NCBI GenBank assembly: GCA_023213315.1
Contig: JAKCPI010000531.1
Span: forward strand, 1 to 64,000
Direction of reading: 5' to 3'
Source of the DNA: Euborellia annulipes
Taxonomy: Eukaryota > Arthropoda > Insecta > Dermaptera > Anisolabididae
Length of the DNA stretch: 64,000 nucleotides
Shown: positions 34,140 to 47,100 of the stretch, one piece after another
Position numbering within the stretch: position 1 is the stretch's first letter
Layout of the letters: every line of letters starts with the position of its first letter
Notes under the pieces: model-generated
Told to the model about the DNA's origin: nothing
Database searches by the model: none
Seen by the model: only the letters and a program-made list of their open reading frames with translations
Translations under genes and position numbers: made by a program

Positions 34140-37100
34140 ATGGATGATGAATTAAGGCAAAATTCTTCACAAACCAATCTAAGAAAAAAGGTATGTACAA
34201 ACAAAGTCAATTTGTACAATTTTCTTAAAAACAAATAATGTCTTGGCCTATTGTCTCTCCGCCCTATCATTTGAGCTAGTGAACTTATGAAATAAATAAT
34301 ATAAGAAAATTGTTACTAATCTGCATTTATGTTTTTTAGAAAAAAAACATATGTTCCGAAAACGCTGAAAATGTCAGAGACCATGGAGAAAATGACAATC
34401 CTTACTTCCAACAAATAGACTATTTTGTTTTGGATTCGAATACGAATAAAAATGAAAGAAGTTCTCGAGGCCAGAATCGCAAACATGTCTCTCGCAGAAG
34501 TAAGCCAATAAATAATAAATCCAAAGCGACTTGTGCTGCTGGCTCACAGAGTAATGTACAGGAAGAGGAAACCGTTACAAGAAAATGTCCCTCAGAATGT
34601 ACTTATGGGAATTTAATATCAATCAGTGATGAGAGCGAGGAGAGCTATTGTGCAGAAACCGAAGAGACAAGTCCAGAAGTCTCCAAAGAAGAGATAAATG
34701 AAAATCAACTTCTCCTGCCTGAACACGAAGAAGAAAATGAACTCCTTCAGCCTGAAATTGAAGAAGAAAATGAAAATTTGCAACCGGAAGACGAAGAAGA
34801 AAATGAAACATTTCGACCTGAACTTAAAGAAGAAATAATTGAAAATGAATCTTTCTTAGGTGAAGAAATTTTTAATCTTCCTCAAATACAGAGCGAAAAT
34901 GATGCCGATAATTTGCAAAAAATAAATGAAGACGATGAAAAAAGTTTGGAAGAGAAAAGTCCATCTCTTGAAGAGAGTGAGAAATCAGAAATCGATTCTA
35001 AAGTCAATGTTATTGAAACGGGGGCAATTTGGCTCCTGGTCAAAGCAAATGGCCAAACTATTCAGGTAAATTTATTCACACCATGTGAGAGGTGTCTTTA
35101 TATCTCAAATAAACTTTTTTTGATTAGATTTCCGAAAAACATGCAAAAATGCTGCTTTATGATAATAAAAAATCACCAGAAGAAAATTTAATTCTTCCTG
35201 AAGATTTAGAAAAATCTTCGGAAATGTTGCTATATATTCCTTCAATTAATCAAGAAAATACTTCTCCCCGTCTATTATGGATTCCAATAGAACAATCTAA
35301 AATAATTTTTTGGAAAGAAAAATATCCGCAAATTTAGTGAGTATTTTTTTTTAGATTGTAATTTATTAAGTGAATTTAGGCAAGGACTGTTAGAGTGTTA
35401 TCTTGTGATCTACCTAGTTTGGTGAAGATATAATGATATTTAATGGCTGGAAATACACTATTGAAGAATTCAACATTGAATGTTTGTTTTATTTTTGGCT
35501 GCCTACACTTCCTTATCGTTCGATAGTATATTACCAGCCATTAAAAAATGAGAGATTTTGAGTTTTAATCCTCATCTTCCTGCTCCACTATATATTTAAG
35601 GTGTGCGTCTCGAAAAACCGTTAAAAGTCGATTCAGAAGATGGTTACTCTAGGCGGCAAGAGATGGCGTTAGTTCTTCCCATAGGGAAACAAGCATTTTA
35701 GTCCATTTCATTTGAAAGGTTCCAGTTAATTAATTAAAGGAAAAAAATTAATTATTTTTTAACACAATGATTACTAATTTAATTATCGATACAGACCGAT
35801 TTTTTAAAAATATCTTTTATTTAATGTGAATAATCTAAAAAATTTTTTTTTTCGAAAATGAAAAAAGGGCTTTATAAATTGTAGATACTTTAATTTTAAA
35901 AAAATTTGAGGCCGATAGCTTCAAAATTGTGGCCTCTGGAAATTCTCAAAATTAGCACCTCGAGACGCGCACCTTAACTTAATTTTTCTTTGAAATCTTT
36001 TAATTATTTTTAATAATTCATTTGAAATTTTCAGATAAAATATAATTCAACTAATCTCTTAAAAATATTCTCTTTTTTTTTAAAGTGCAAATTTGTCTCA
36101 TACTGATCTCCAAGTCTGTCCGCTTTGTCAAGTTGCTCACCCAGAAGAAGAAGTAATCATGAATGATAATGAAGTTTCTAGTTGTTGCCTTCTCTGTAAA
36201 AGGGCTTTTGAAAAGAACATTGAAGGTTTTTATTTTTTAAATACTTTAAATACTGAGCCATATAAACAAAAATCTCCCTTTTTTACTTATATGAATCAAG
36301 TAGAAACAAACTTTCGGGATAACAAAGAAGATAGATCATGCGCAACTATCTATCGGGGACCAAATAACCAGTATAATAATATAATGGAACGCAAAAAATA
36401 TGAAAAAAGAGATTCTAAGAGTAAAAATACTGTTTCAGAGTCGGCCACGAAATACCGAACAAATAATGGAAATAAAGCTAGACCAAATCAAGTAAGAAAA
36501 TCTCCTAGGAAATCTCCACCTTCCTCTAAGCCAAAAGCAAAAGGAAAACCATCCCCAACAAAAAGAAGTAGTGCCAGTTCAAACGGTAATAAAAAAATTG
36601 TCCCAAAACAAAGAGATTCATTAAATAATGAAAATTATAAAAAGAGACAACAAAAAGCTGAGGGGGGAGAATACTGCCTTCCTTGCGTCGAGAGCTTCAA
36701 AGCAAAACAGAACGAACAAATGATAAACAGACAAAATAAAAATAAAAACCAAGATTATACTGATGACATTTGTCCCCCGTGTCTTGAAGATTATCAAAAT
36801 AAAAATATGAGAAATCAACATGCCGAGAGGAAAGACAACACAGAAATTTGCCCCCCGTGTCTTGAAGAATTTGAAAGTAATCAAAAATTAATAAAACAAC
36901 AACAATTGATAGAATGCGAGAGGACCGATGAGAACAAAAGAGGCAAAATTAAGCCTGAAGATGATATTTGTCCTCCATGTCTGGAGGAATTTCAAAAAAG
37001 TAAAAATTTAGGGAAATATGACAAAGAATATGTAGATAATGCCTATAAAAGAGATAGCAAAAGTCAAGATCCGGGCAGAGCAAGTGATTCCCAAAAAACT

Positions 37101-40100
37101 GATTATCACATTCAAAAATATGTAGATAATGCTTATAACGAGGCAAATAATGAAAATGAAATTTGTCCGCCATGTCGTGACGATTTCCAAAAGAATAGAA
37201 ATTACAGAAAAACGGGCTCGCAACAGCCAGAGCAATATGATGAAAATGAAATTTGTCCGCCGTGTCGAGACGATTTCCAAAAGGATAGGAATGTTAGAAC
37301 CTCTCAACAACAGCAATATGCAAATAATGCTCATAGAAAAGCGAACATGAAAAAACAGGATTCTAATACCTCAGAAGACATTGACGTTTCTTATAATAAA
37401 AAACGCAATAATCAACAATATTATGGGGATAATAAATATAAAAGACCGGTAATGTCAGATGATATTTGTCCGCCTTGTCTGGAGGATCTTCAAAGTTATG
37501 GAAAATATAATAAACAAAAGCGGGATCAAAATGGATCTAAAGAAAATTCCGATTCTGATCAAGCGAAAGATTCAGAAGAAGAAAGGCATTCGCTCACTTC
37601 AAGTGACATTTGTCCCCCATGCCGTGAATATCTCGAAGAAATAAATCAAAAATATAAATCCTCATCTGAAATCAAGCAAATGCGTAGTAAAAAATCTAAT
37701 GGGCAAAATCATCATCAAAGAAATCATCAAAATGAATATCCACAAATGAATAATAATAATGATAGGCGATATCGGCCACAAAACAAAAATCATCGATCTT
37801 CTCGGCAATATTCAGGACAACAAATGCCAAATATAAATGATTATCGTAGCGATAAACGAAATGGCAAATATCGCAATGAAAGAAGCTCTGAAATATGCCC
37901 ACCGTGTTTAGAAGAAAGACTGAAATTATGTCCAATTTGCAATGAAGTTAAAGAGAAACGGAGAGCAAGTCCCAAATACCCACAAAGAGATAAAAATGGA
38001 TATTCACCAAAACGTGGAAACTCGCCTATGAAAATCAATGATCTTGAGAGGAACGGGCAGCCAAGATATCAAAAATCATGCAGCTATAATCGAGGCTCAA
38101 AAAGCAACGAGAACCCGCAGCAAAAGTTGCAGCACATCATTTGTCCTAATTGCAAGGAAGCTATCCTAACTGCCTATTATGACTCGAGTAAATTGTGCCA
38201 AAAAACTTCGAGAAGTACGGAGACCACTGCCACTTCCAATTCCTCGAACCCTTGCCCCCCTCCATGCCCGTTTATAAACCTGCATGATGCAAGAAAAAAC
38301 AAGGGATACTATAATAATAATGTAGGTTCATAGGATTCTCTTAATTCTCAACAAACCATCTTAATTGAATGTATGTTTCAGAATTTAACGTATAATTGTG
38401 ATATAATCATTTGCCCAAATTGTAAAACAAAATTGGGAAAATCACAAGAAAATAATAATAATAAACAAAATTTCAGTTGTAATAATATACAAATGATGCA
38501 GACTAAAAGGGATAACATCGAAAAAAATAATCTAGTCAAGCCAGATGGTATCAAATTATGGAAACTTGTAGCCGATGAATTACAAGACAAGTAAGAAAAT
38601 CTATTTTAAATAAACAAAAAATCTTATCAAAATAAAAGACATTTTTTGGCATAAATCGTGGTTTATTTTGGTGATGATTTAATACAATAATACAAAAAAT
38701 AAAATACAGCATTTTGACTACTAATTCTGCGGCCATCATCAGGTAGAGCATTCACTTGGAGTAATGAATACTAAATGTGTTTATTATTATCATTAGAAGT
38801 TTTTATAGCTGGTTGAATTGATGAAGTAAAATGATAATAAAAAATAGAGAGCAGCTAATTATAATTTCGTTTATTTCCCCTCACTCCTGACATTTCGGTA
38901 CAGACGGACAGCCCTAATGATAAATATTCATTTGATTTGTATAAATTTGTATGAATTTTCCTAAGACCATTGTGAATTGTTCTTTATTAATGGCTCTGAA
39001 TGGTCCCAAACACGAAACGTCAGAACTGAGAGAAAAATAAACGAAAATATAATTAGCTGCTCTCTCTTTAATTATTATCTTTTTACTTCATCGTATTTAT
39101 AACATTTTCTTGCATTATTATTTACTAAAATAAACCTCGATTTATACAAAAATAAAGGGTCGGACTAAGCCGAGCGCACAACTTTGCCCACTCACTATTC
39201 AAGGAAAAAAATATTCCCCCCCTCCCCCCACTAGAGCCCCATAATAGTCCGATGTTTAAAAAAAAAAAATGAAAATTTGTCTTTGAGAGGCCCCCAGGGC
39301 CCTCGGGGTCAGTGGCGTAACGTACAGTGATGGTCAATATTAAGTCCTACCCATGCGTTTCCTACTAGTGATTATTTCATTGTTTTTATAAAAGAAAATG
39401 AAAATCTTAATTGGAAATTTTCTAGGTTTGAACCATGAGAGTTTCCATTAAAAAATATACAATATTTTTTTTAAAAACAATGAAATAATCACAAGTAGAA
39501 AACGCATGGGTGGGGCTTAATATTGTCCCTCACTTTACACCCCTGCGACCCTCTTTAAGACCAAGCTTTTATTTTAAAAAATGCTTAAATATTAATATTT
39601 TCAATTTTTTTTTATTACACTTTTTCAAAGAAAAATTTAGAAATTAGCTTGAAGATTTTCAGGGGGGGGGGGGGCAACTAAAATACGAAACGCCACAGCT
39701 CGGGGTTCAGAGAAATATGGTATTTTAAAAATATTTTTGTGTATGGAGGAGGGGGATATTTAAAAATAAGTTCGCCCCCCCCCCCGAAAAAATCAATATA
39801 CGCTTCTGCTAGAAAATGTAAATAGGCGCCCTCTTCTAGAGACGCCTCAGGCCCCCAACTGGCTCGGTACGCCCAAGGTATGGTACGCCTTTGTTTAACC
39901 ATGACAATATCCCCACTGGGATGGATGGATATGAAAAAATTTGGTGTAGTAAAATAATAGGAAAATTAGATTTATAATCATGACCTATTAATTTTATCCA
40001 ATTATATCCGCCTAACAAAAAACAAACAAAATTAAAATATACCTTTAAATATATAAAGTAAATTTATTTTAAATAAATTGTCGAGTGTTAAAAATAGGAA

Positions 40101-41038
40101 AGACACTGATATCTCAGATTGATGGGAGCACACCAAGCGGCGAGAGTTCGAACTAAATAGCAAGCTTGTTGTTGTATGATTTGATTCTCTTATGCACATG
40201 CCATTCAAGTTCCAAGAATACCTTGCTTCCAAGTAAAATGGATATTCTTAGAAATCTATTTTATTAACGAATTGTTTAAATGATATGAGACATTTATTTA
40301 ATAAAAAAATAAGAAATAGGATTTTTATCAAATACGAATTTATATGGTTAGAAAACTTTAGGATACACAATTTTACAAGAGAATAGAGAGAGTGAGACAA
40401 AATATTATAAATACCATTAATAATAATCCTGAGTCGACCCCGCAGTGTGAGACGAAGACGAAGAAAGATTGAAAATTAATAATCCATTATCCAAGAGCAC
40501 TAATTAAAACACTAATGAACACTAATAATCACAAAATAAAAAAACACTTTTAATAAAAAACGCGAATATGCAGTGAATGAATGGCGCGTCGACAGCCAAC
40601 CTGCAGGCAATTGACTCTTCAAAGATGGCTGACTTCCCTCTCTCCTTCAAAAAGGAGGGGAAGTCAAAAAGGAGTGGGGGGGGAGATGGCGCCATTCACG
40701 ATCCCTCCATCCGTCCAAAATGGAGCGATGTCACTCCAAAAACTGACCGCGAGTGGGGAAAACAAATGACATCCATTTGGAGCGATCGTGAATGGCCGGC
40801 TTAAAATCTTTAAAAATCTTGTTATACAGGACAAAAAATGGTTGATTTATTTATTTTTTGTTTGTTTATTATTGTTATTTTCTAAATAAGAATATAACCT
40901 AAAAAAAAAAAAAAAAAAAATAGCGGGCAAGTGTTAATTTAAAAGATAAAATTCTCCAATTTTATCATTAATTGCAATATGCATTTTTCTTTTAGGCTAT
41001 TGAAAAAACAATCAGAACTAATAAAAAAAAAAATCTGA
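34140..41038 (+). CDS. ICPPC-repeat protein, low complexity, unidentified
   Basis: Exons 34140-34190, 34340-35065, 35128-35336, 36086-38321, 38382-38590 and probably 40996-41038, all GT-AG and in frame, give about 1157 aa. If the fifth exon is not spliced, a TAA at 38592 ends it at 1144 aa. Residues about 100-200 are acidic with 11-13-residue repeats of the type LQPEIEEENE. Residues about 340-360 have two CxxC pairs (VCPLC, CCLLC). From about 525 to 931 come one YCLPC and eight ICPPC modules, mostly followed by L/R-E/D-D/E-F/L-Q. Each is separated by 20-100 residues rich in N, K, Q, R and S. Three more CxxC (CPIC, ICPNC twice) follow. A KYVDNAY sequence also recurs. Single CxxC knuckles could pair to hold zinc or act as redox dithiols; neither is shown. 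No signal peptide or membrane segment is seen. I do not recognise the family. The tail DELQDKLLKKQSELIKKK made by the sixth exon looks helical, which favours splicing. Confidence 0.75.
39325..39535. mobile_element. Mariner-type MITE with long inverted ends
   Basis: Left end CAGTGATGGTCAATATTAAG and the inverted right end CTTAATATTGTCCCTCACT. The arms continue inward through CCCATGCGTTTCCTACTAGT to ATTTCATTG, about 70 bp. TA lies at both borders. The same family is at 45568-45762 and 46631-46841. Confidence 0.75.
40560..40805. promoter_or_regulatory. GC-richer island, promoter candidate
   Basis: A block of higher GC ends 330 bp before the coiled-coil gene's start codon. It has AAGATGGCTGAC and GAGATGGCGCC, both YY1-like. 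A 13-bp inverted repeat (GCCATTCACGATC and GATCGTGAATGGC) spans about 40690-40796. The open frames in it look fortuitous. It may drive the gene at 41132. Confidence 0.35.
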
Positions 41039-41131
41039 GGACAAAAACTAAAACAGGTAGCAAGCAACTTTATTAAAAAATCCTACTAATTATTTTTTAA
41101 ATTTAGTTTATTGTTTTAAATAGATTTAAAG

Positions 41132-44100
41132 ATGAGTGAAGGGAATCATTTAAATAGGCTACATAACACCATGTAAGTTTGATTTCTTTATTTTGCCTAT
41201 ATTTCTCTTATTTTATTTTATTTTAAAATAGCGATTCAATACGATGCTTATTGCATTTTTTAATAAATGAATTCGAATATTTTGAAAGTACTTTAAATTA
41301 TAGCGAATACATGATTGATTCTTGTTTGAAAACACCAAACAGTAGAAATAAATCAAGTAAGAAGAAACTATTTATTATTAAATTAAAATTTATAAATAGT
41401 TGTAAAATTAAGAAAATATAATTTCAGAAAGATTTCAAAAAAAGAAGAAAATTAGGAGAATTTATAGGGAGAAAAATTTAAAAATTCAAACGTTTATGAC
41501 ATCATCTATGATAGAACAGATGGAACAAAAGGTTTGCATATGAATTGCAATTTAAAATTTAATTTAATACATTCCTTTTTGTTTTAGATTTCTTATTTAG
41601 AATCTGTTAACAGTTCCCTTATTAAATGCAATGAGAATCCTTGCAAAGCTTTAAAAATTAGATCATTAGGTAATAATTATAGAAGCTCCTATTGTAAAAA
41701 CAGCACTTATGATCTCATTGTTATTTTAGAGAAACAAAATTTTAAAACTAAAAAAATTAATTTCCTTAGAGAAAAATTACGAGCAAAGAAAAAGCTTTTA
41801 AGAGTTTTATCAAAACAAGCTAATGAATTCCTTGAAGAATTAATAGAAATGAAAGTTTTTCTATCAGATAATATGGAAATTGAGCTAAATATCCAATGGG
41901 ATGAAAATGAGGCAAGTTTTATTCGACATTCATTTTTGTACGATTTCAAACATAGCATAACTTAGACTCTGAAAAGTTTAGGCTACTTAAGCGAAAAATA
42001 CAATAATAGAACGTGTTATACTTTTGGGTTGGTGTAAAATTAACGACGATTTTGTTTTATGTGTTACTGTTTCTATTAATGAATACATTTAACCAAGGAA
42101 GGTTTGCAGAAGGAGAGATTGGCAGCAAAATTTTTTTCTTTAAATATTTTTGGGCCGACGTTTCAGTCTTGATAGAGGCCATCTTCAGGGCCCAATAAGT
42201 GTCAAGGAAATATATATATAATATAATTTGCATTAAGCAGCTATGTGTAATGATCAAGAGCGGATCCAGAAGTTTCTCGGGGGGGATCTGGTCGCACAGC
42301 ACACAATTATTTCTTACCCCTTGTATCCGCCCTTGGTAATGATGCTCATCAGGTGAGAGATCTTTCAAAGATCACCTGATGAGCATCATTACACTTAGCT
42401 GCCTAATGCAAATTATATATATTTTCTTGACATTTATTGGGCCCTGAAGATGGCTTCGATCAAGATAAAAAATTTAAAGAAAAAAATTTGGCTGCCAGTC
42501 TCTGCTCCTGCAAACCTTCCTTGATTCAACTCAGCAGCCACAACTACAATACTAATAAATTTAATGTTTGAAAAAGCATTTTGTGTTGATAATAGAATAG
42601 AAATGTTGATTCATGATGTATCAGACAAAATTTATCCAGAGCTAAAGCCGTTTAAATAAAATCACTAGCTTCATTAATTATAAAATTAAAGAATTTATAT
42701 TAAGAACCATGTACTGGTAAATTCCAATGTCCAAAGTAACAAGTGTAAAGGGGTTAAATTAGAAAAAGGCAAGCTATCCTTCCTTATTCATGCAATGTAA
42801 TCCAAATGTTATAAAAGGGATAAATAGACTTAAATTTATTTGGATCTAAGAAAGATTAATAACTACAATAGATGTATTAATATTAATAAATATCTTGAAG
42901 TCAGAAGTATACTTACTAGACTTTTTTTTATTCTAGATTAACAGCAAATCATTAAATGAATTTATAAATTATACACGAAATTATATTCACGAATTGTATC
43001 GCAATTGTATCGAAAATTATTTTCAAGAAAATAGAAATAACAACAATCTAACATTTGCCCAGGATAAAGGGTAGTAATTTAAATATTTGTTGTTTTGGCA
43101 AAATATTTTTAAAAAATTTATTTTAGGGATGATTTTATTAACACCTCAATCGAGATTGAAAAGGATAAATTAATAAATAAATCATTGATAGAAGAAATAA
43201 CTAATCTGAAGAGTATTATTGAAAATTATGAAGAAATTTACGCTAAAAACAAAAATGAAATAGAAAAGCTAACAAAAGAAAATGAAGAATTGAAATCTCA
43301 CAAAGATTTAAATGAAACAATTGAGAATTTACAGGCGAGAATAAATGAAAAGCAAAATGATTATGAAAGAATTAAACAAATAATCGATCAAGATTCTGAA
43401 TTTATTCATCAACTAGAAACTGAGCTAGGTAAAGAAAAAAAAATTCTTAAAATAAAAACCAGCACACAACTTTCTCTTACCTTCGGTAATCGACAGTTAT
43501 TTATATGAAATATAATTTGTTTTATAGAGCTTAAATATCTAGTCATGGCTTGGGTCCCATGGGGGGGGTTTGAACCCCCCCCCCCCACGCGGCTACCCCT
43601 ATGCAATATAGAATCCTAAATAAATACATGGACTTACACCACTTTCAAAATAAACGGTCCATATATTACATATATAGCTAAGAGAAAGTCCTGATCCTGA
43701 TCTTGTAAATCAACTCATTTTTGTCTTATTGTCTTAGTTATATTTTTTTCATTCGTTTCAGTTGGCAAAAATCTTCAAATAATTCACCTAGAAAACAAAA
43801 TAAATGTTTTAAATAAAAGTCAAGAACAAAAAGATGAATTTTTAAAAGAAAAAAATCAGGAAATTTTACAGCATAATAATGAACTAGAAAATTTAATACG
43901 AATAAAAAATGAACAGATTGAGAAATTAAATGACAAAATGAATAAGGAAATAAAAGCTTATCTAGAAAGGATTGATTCTTTAGAAACTGAAAAAGAGGAA
44001 ATATTTGAGAATTATTCAAATTGTTTAAGAGAAATTGAAAATTTCGAAAGGAAATTGAAAGAAAAGGAGAAAAAAACATCCCAGATTCAGAAAGAGAATA

Positions 44101-47100
44101 AAAGCATTTTGGAACAATTGAAATTTTATAAAACGTTTGTCAATGGATTAACAAACGAACAAACTGTGAAACTTCACTCTTCCAAATCGACAAACCATCT
44201 CGGCGTCTCGTATAAGAACATCTTTAAAAATCCTCTAGAGAAAAGACTCTTCGATGTCAATTACGAATTGGAACGGGAAAAATATGAAAATAGCCGGATG
44301 AAAAAAGAAATGGACAAATTAAAGGATCGTGAAAGGGAAATGAATTTTAAATTAAAAGAAATTGATTATGAAAGAATGGCGCAAGTATCGGAATTGAAGG
44401 GAAAAATTGCGGATCAAAGCGATTTGATTGAAAAAATGAAGCAAAATTATTTTAATATCGAGGACAAATATGAAAAATTAAAAGCAGGTAAATCCGAGGG
44501 TTAATGAAATAAAAAAAAATAAAATCCAATATTATTTTGATATTTCAAATCTTTTCTTTAAATAGAATGCAATGATTCTACCCTAAAATCAAAATTGTTA
44601 ATTGAAGAATATGAAGCTACTATAAAAAAATCCAATGAAGAAATGGAAAAATTGCAAATGGAGATAAATGAATGTCGAAATGAACAGCGGCGATCGAAGC
44701 AAAATATTTTGGAGAATCCGAAAGGAGAAAGGTCATTTACAATTTAAACATCTCTAAGTTGGTATGTTAAAGAAATATGCGAAAATTTATTTTTTAGAGC
44801 TTCCGTTGACGAGCTATATTGCAAAGAAACTTGCAGCATTTTCTCTGAATTGAATCTGCTTCAGGACAAAATCGAAAAACATTTAACTTGCCTCCAAGAA
44901 AATCCTAAGAACGAAAAATGCATGTAAATATTTTAGTTGGATTTGAGAATTTAGAGTTATTATATTTTCTCAAATTCATTTAACTTAAAACTAATTGCAG
45001 AGGGGGCAAAATGTTTTTGAGTTATTTTTTCTCATTTTAAGATTAAATGAAAATTTAATCAAACAATTAGAAGAAAAATTGTTAACTTCGAAATTACCAA
45101 TGCATTCTCGGCAAGATAAAGATTTCGAGGAGATCATTAAAAAATTAATAACGGCAATCAAATTAATTCTAAATGAAAAGGAAAGGAATACTAAATATCA
45201 TCAACAAATTATAGTTTCTGAAAATATAATTGAAAAATTGAAATCAGACATAGTAAGTAAATAAAATCATTTTGATTTGGTGTTGGGGGGGAGGGGGCAC
45301 CAGAGTGAGAAAAAAAGGATTCTAAGAGCAAAGGCTTTTGATCTTTTTATTTAATACGAACCCTAGAGACGAGATGAAAAGGTACAGGTAATGCGTGTTA
45401 GGATGTTCCTCAGTGTTGGGTTGAAGGGGGGGGGGGGGGCAAGAGCCCACTAGCTAGGAGCGGCAAATTCCTAAATCCGCCCCTGTTTCTCGTAAAGTTT
45501 AGTCGTTTCTAATTTACTAATCCCTTATATAAATGAAAATAAATTTTCATATATAAGTTTTGATTTACCAAGAAATTGAGCAACACCATGCGTTTTCTAG
45601 TTGTGATTATTTCATTGTTTTTATAAAAGAAAACGAAAATCTTTATTGGGAATTTTCTAGGTTTGAACCCGAAAGTTTCCATTAAAAAATGTAATATTTT
45701 TTTTTAAATAATCACAATTAGAAAACGCCTGGGTGGGGCTTAATATTGTCCCTCACTGAACACTATTTATATTTTTAATACATAATTAATAACAAAATGT
45801 GGTCTATAATTAACCTTCCATAATAAAAATAAATAGATAATAAATAAAACCATTAAAAAGGGTGAATGTCTGCGTATCAAACGGAAATTTAATTAAATCC
45901 ACAGTTCAATATGTTCATTTGTTTATAGATGAATAAAGAAGTCACAATTAATGGTATGGGAAAGGAATTTGTAGCCATTCAAATGACACTTAATGAAATT
46001 ATGAAAATGAAAGAAAATTTGGAAGATGAATTAGAAAATGTTAAGTTAATGGAAAAAAAACAAGTAAGATTAAACAATTTAATTTTTTTTATTATTTTCT
46101 CCAATTATTATATTCAAATCTTTTTTTTTTTTAGTCAGATCAACGATCATCTTCGAAAAATTCATCCAAAGAAGATTCATTGCAAAAAGGAATTCTAAAA
46201 TTGGAAAAAGAATTAAATATAAAATCGGAAGAAAATGAAATATTAAAAATGCAATTACAAATTTATCAAGTATGCTTTGTACAAACATATATACATATAC
46301 ATAATTATTATAAAACTCGATTAAAATATAATTAATGGAGGTGGGGATGTAAATTGTTTGAACTCAAGTTGTTTTGGTGTAAAGAAAAATCCGGGGATTG
46401 AAATTCAGGCCTGGATATTCAGCCGAATGGCGATCAGAACAACCCGAGCACCCCGACACTCGTTTGAATGGGACCACGAATGCGTTCCAGGGACGTCATT
46501 TGAGGATTTGCCTCCCCCAAGGTTTTGGAAGAAAATAGTAAAATCTGAGCTTAGCCCCTACATACAAATAAAGTCTATTTAAAAATAAGAATACCAGGTA
46601 AAAGATGGTCTAGATAAAAATATAGAGGTACAGTGAGGGTCAATATTAAGTCCCACCCATCCGTTTCCTACTAGTGATTATTTCATTGTTTTTATAAAAG
46701 AAAATGAAAATCTTTATTGGAAAGTTTTTACGTTTGAACCATGAAAGTTTCCATTAAAAAATATATAATATTTTTTTAAAAAACAATGAAATAATCACAA
46801 GTAGAAAACGCATGGGTGAGACTTAATATTATCCCTCACTGTACATATATGTTATATGTATATAATGTTACAGTATATACAGGAAGTAAAAAAATGTTTT
46901 GCCCCCCCCCCCAACAAAAACTGAAATGACGTCACTGATGCTTTGGCGGCGAGAAATTCTCAATTCCTTCACATTGCCGCTAAACTATAGAAAACTAATT
47001 ATTAATTTAAACATTGTTTTTAGGAAAAATGCAAGCGTTTAAATGAGGAATTGAATGAAACACGAGAGAAATTATTAAATGTTAGAATGGAGAAAAATAA

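Larger units (their letters stand above)
38591..40995 (+). other. Last intron of ICPPC gene, or spacer
   Basis: AATAAA occurs at 38609 and 38631, so some transcripts may end here. Inside are a Penelope-like pair (about 38850-39070, degraded hammerhead with GAAACGUC), a repeat shared with 56395-56460 (39140-39320), a mariner-type MITE, a hAT-type fragment (about 39660-39815) and a GC-richer island (40560-40805). Confidence 0.45.
42092..42525. mobile_element. Penelope-like inverted pair split by a MITE
   Basis: Arms read GGAAGGTTTGCAGAAGGAGA... and inversely ...TCTGCTCCTGCAAACCTTCC. Each contains a hammerhead-like motif. The left (42151-42195, minus) is intact in core, with stem I UGGGCC/GGCCCA; the right has lost GAAAC. 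A third copy of this arm is at 49302-49450. It fills much of the GC-AG intron of the coiled-coil gene. Confidence 0.7.

Noticed and set aside
35335..35340. Apparent stop (TAG TGA) ending the second part of the ICPPC gene
   Set aside because: TTTA|GTGAGT is a strong donor. Joining to 36086 keeps frame and continues into the CxxC region, so it is a splice site, not an end.
36621..38038. Several minus-strand open frames under the ICPPC exon
   Set aside because: They are antisense shadows of a biased, N/K/Q-rich coding exon and are hydrophobic and low in complexity.
36093..38333. The 746-codon frame as an independent gene
   Set aside because: It has no ATG at its start and is preceded by a good acceptor in the correct phase. 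At its end, NNN|GTAGGT is a donor leading to another ICPNC-bearing exon.
44995..45041. Acceptor at 45000 (ATTGCAG) for exon 11 of the coiled-coil gene
   Set aside because: In the phase set by exon 10 it runs into a stop within 13 codons. The acceptor at 45041 keeps frame.
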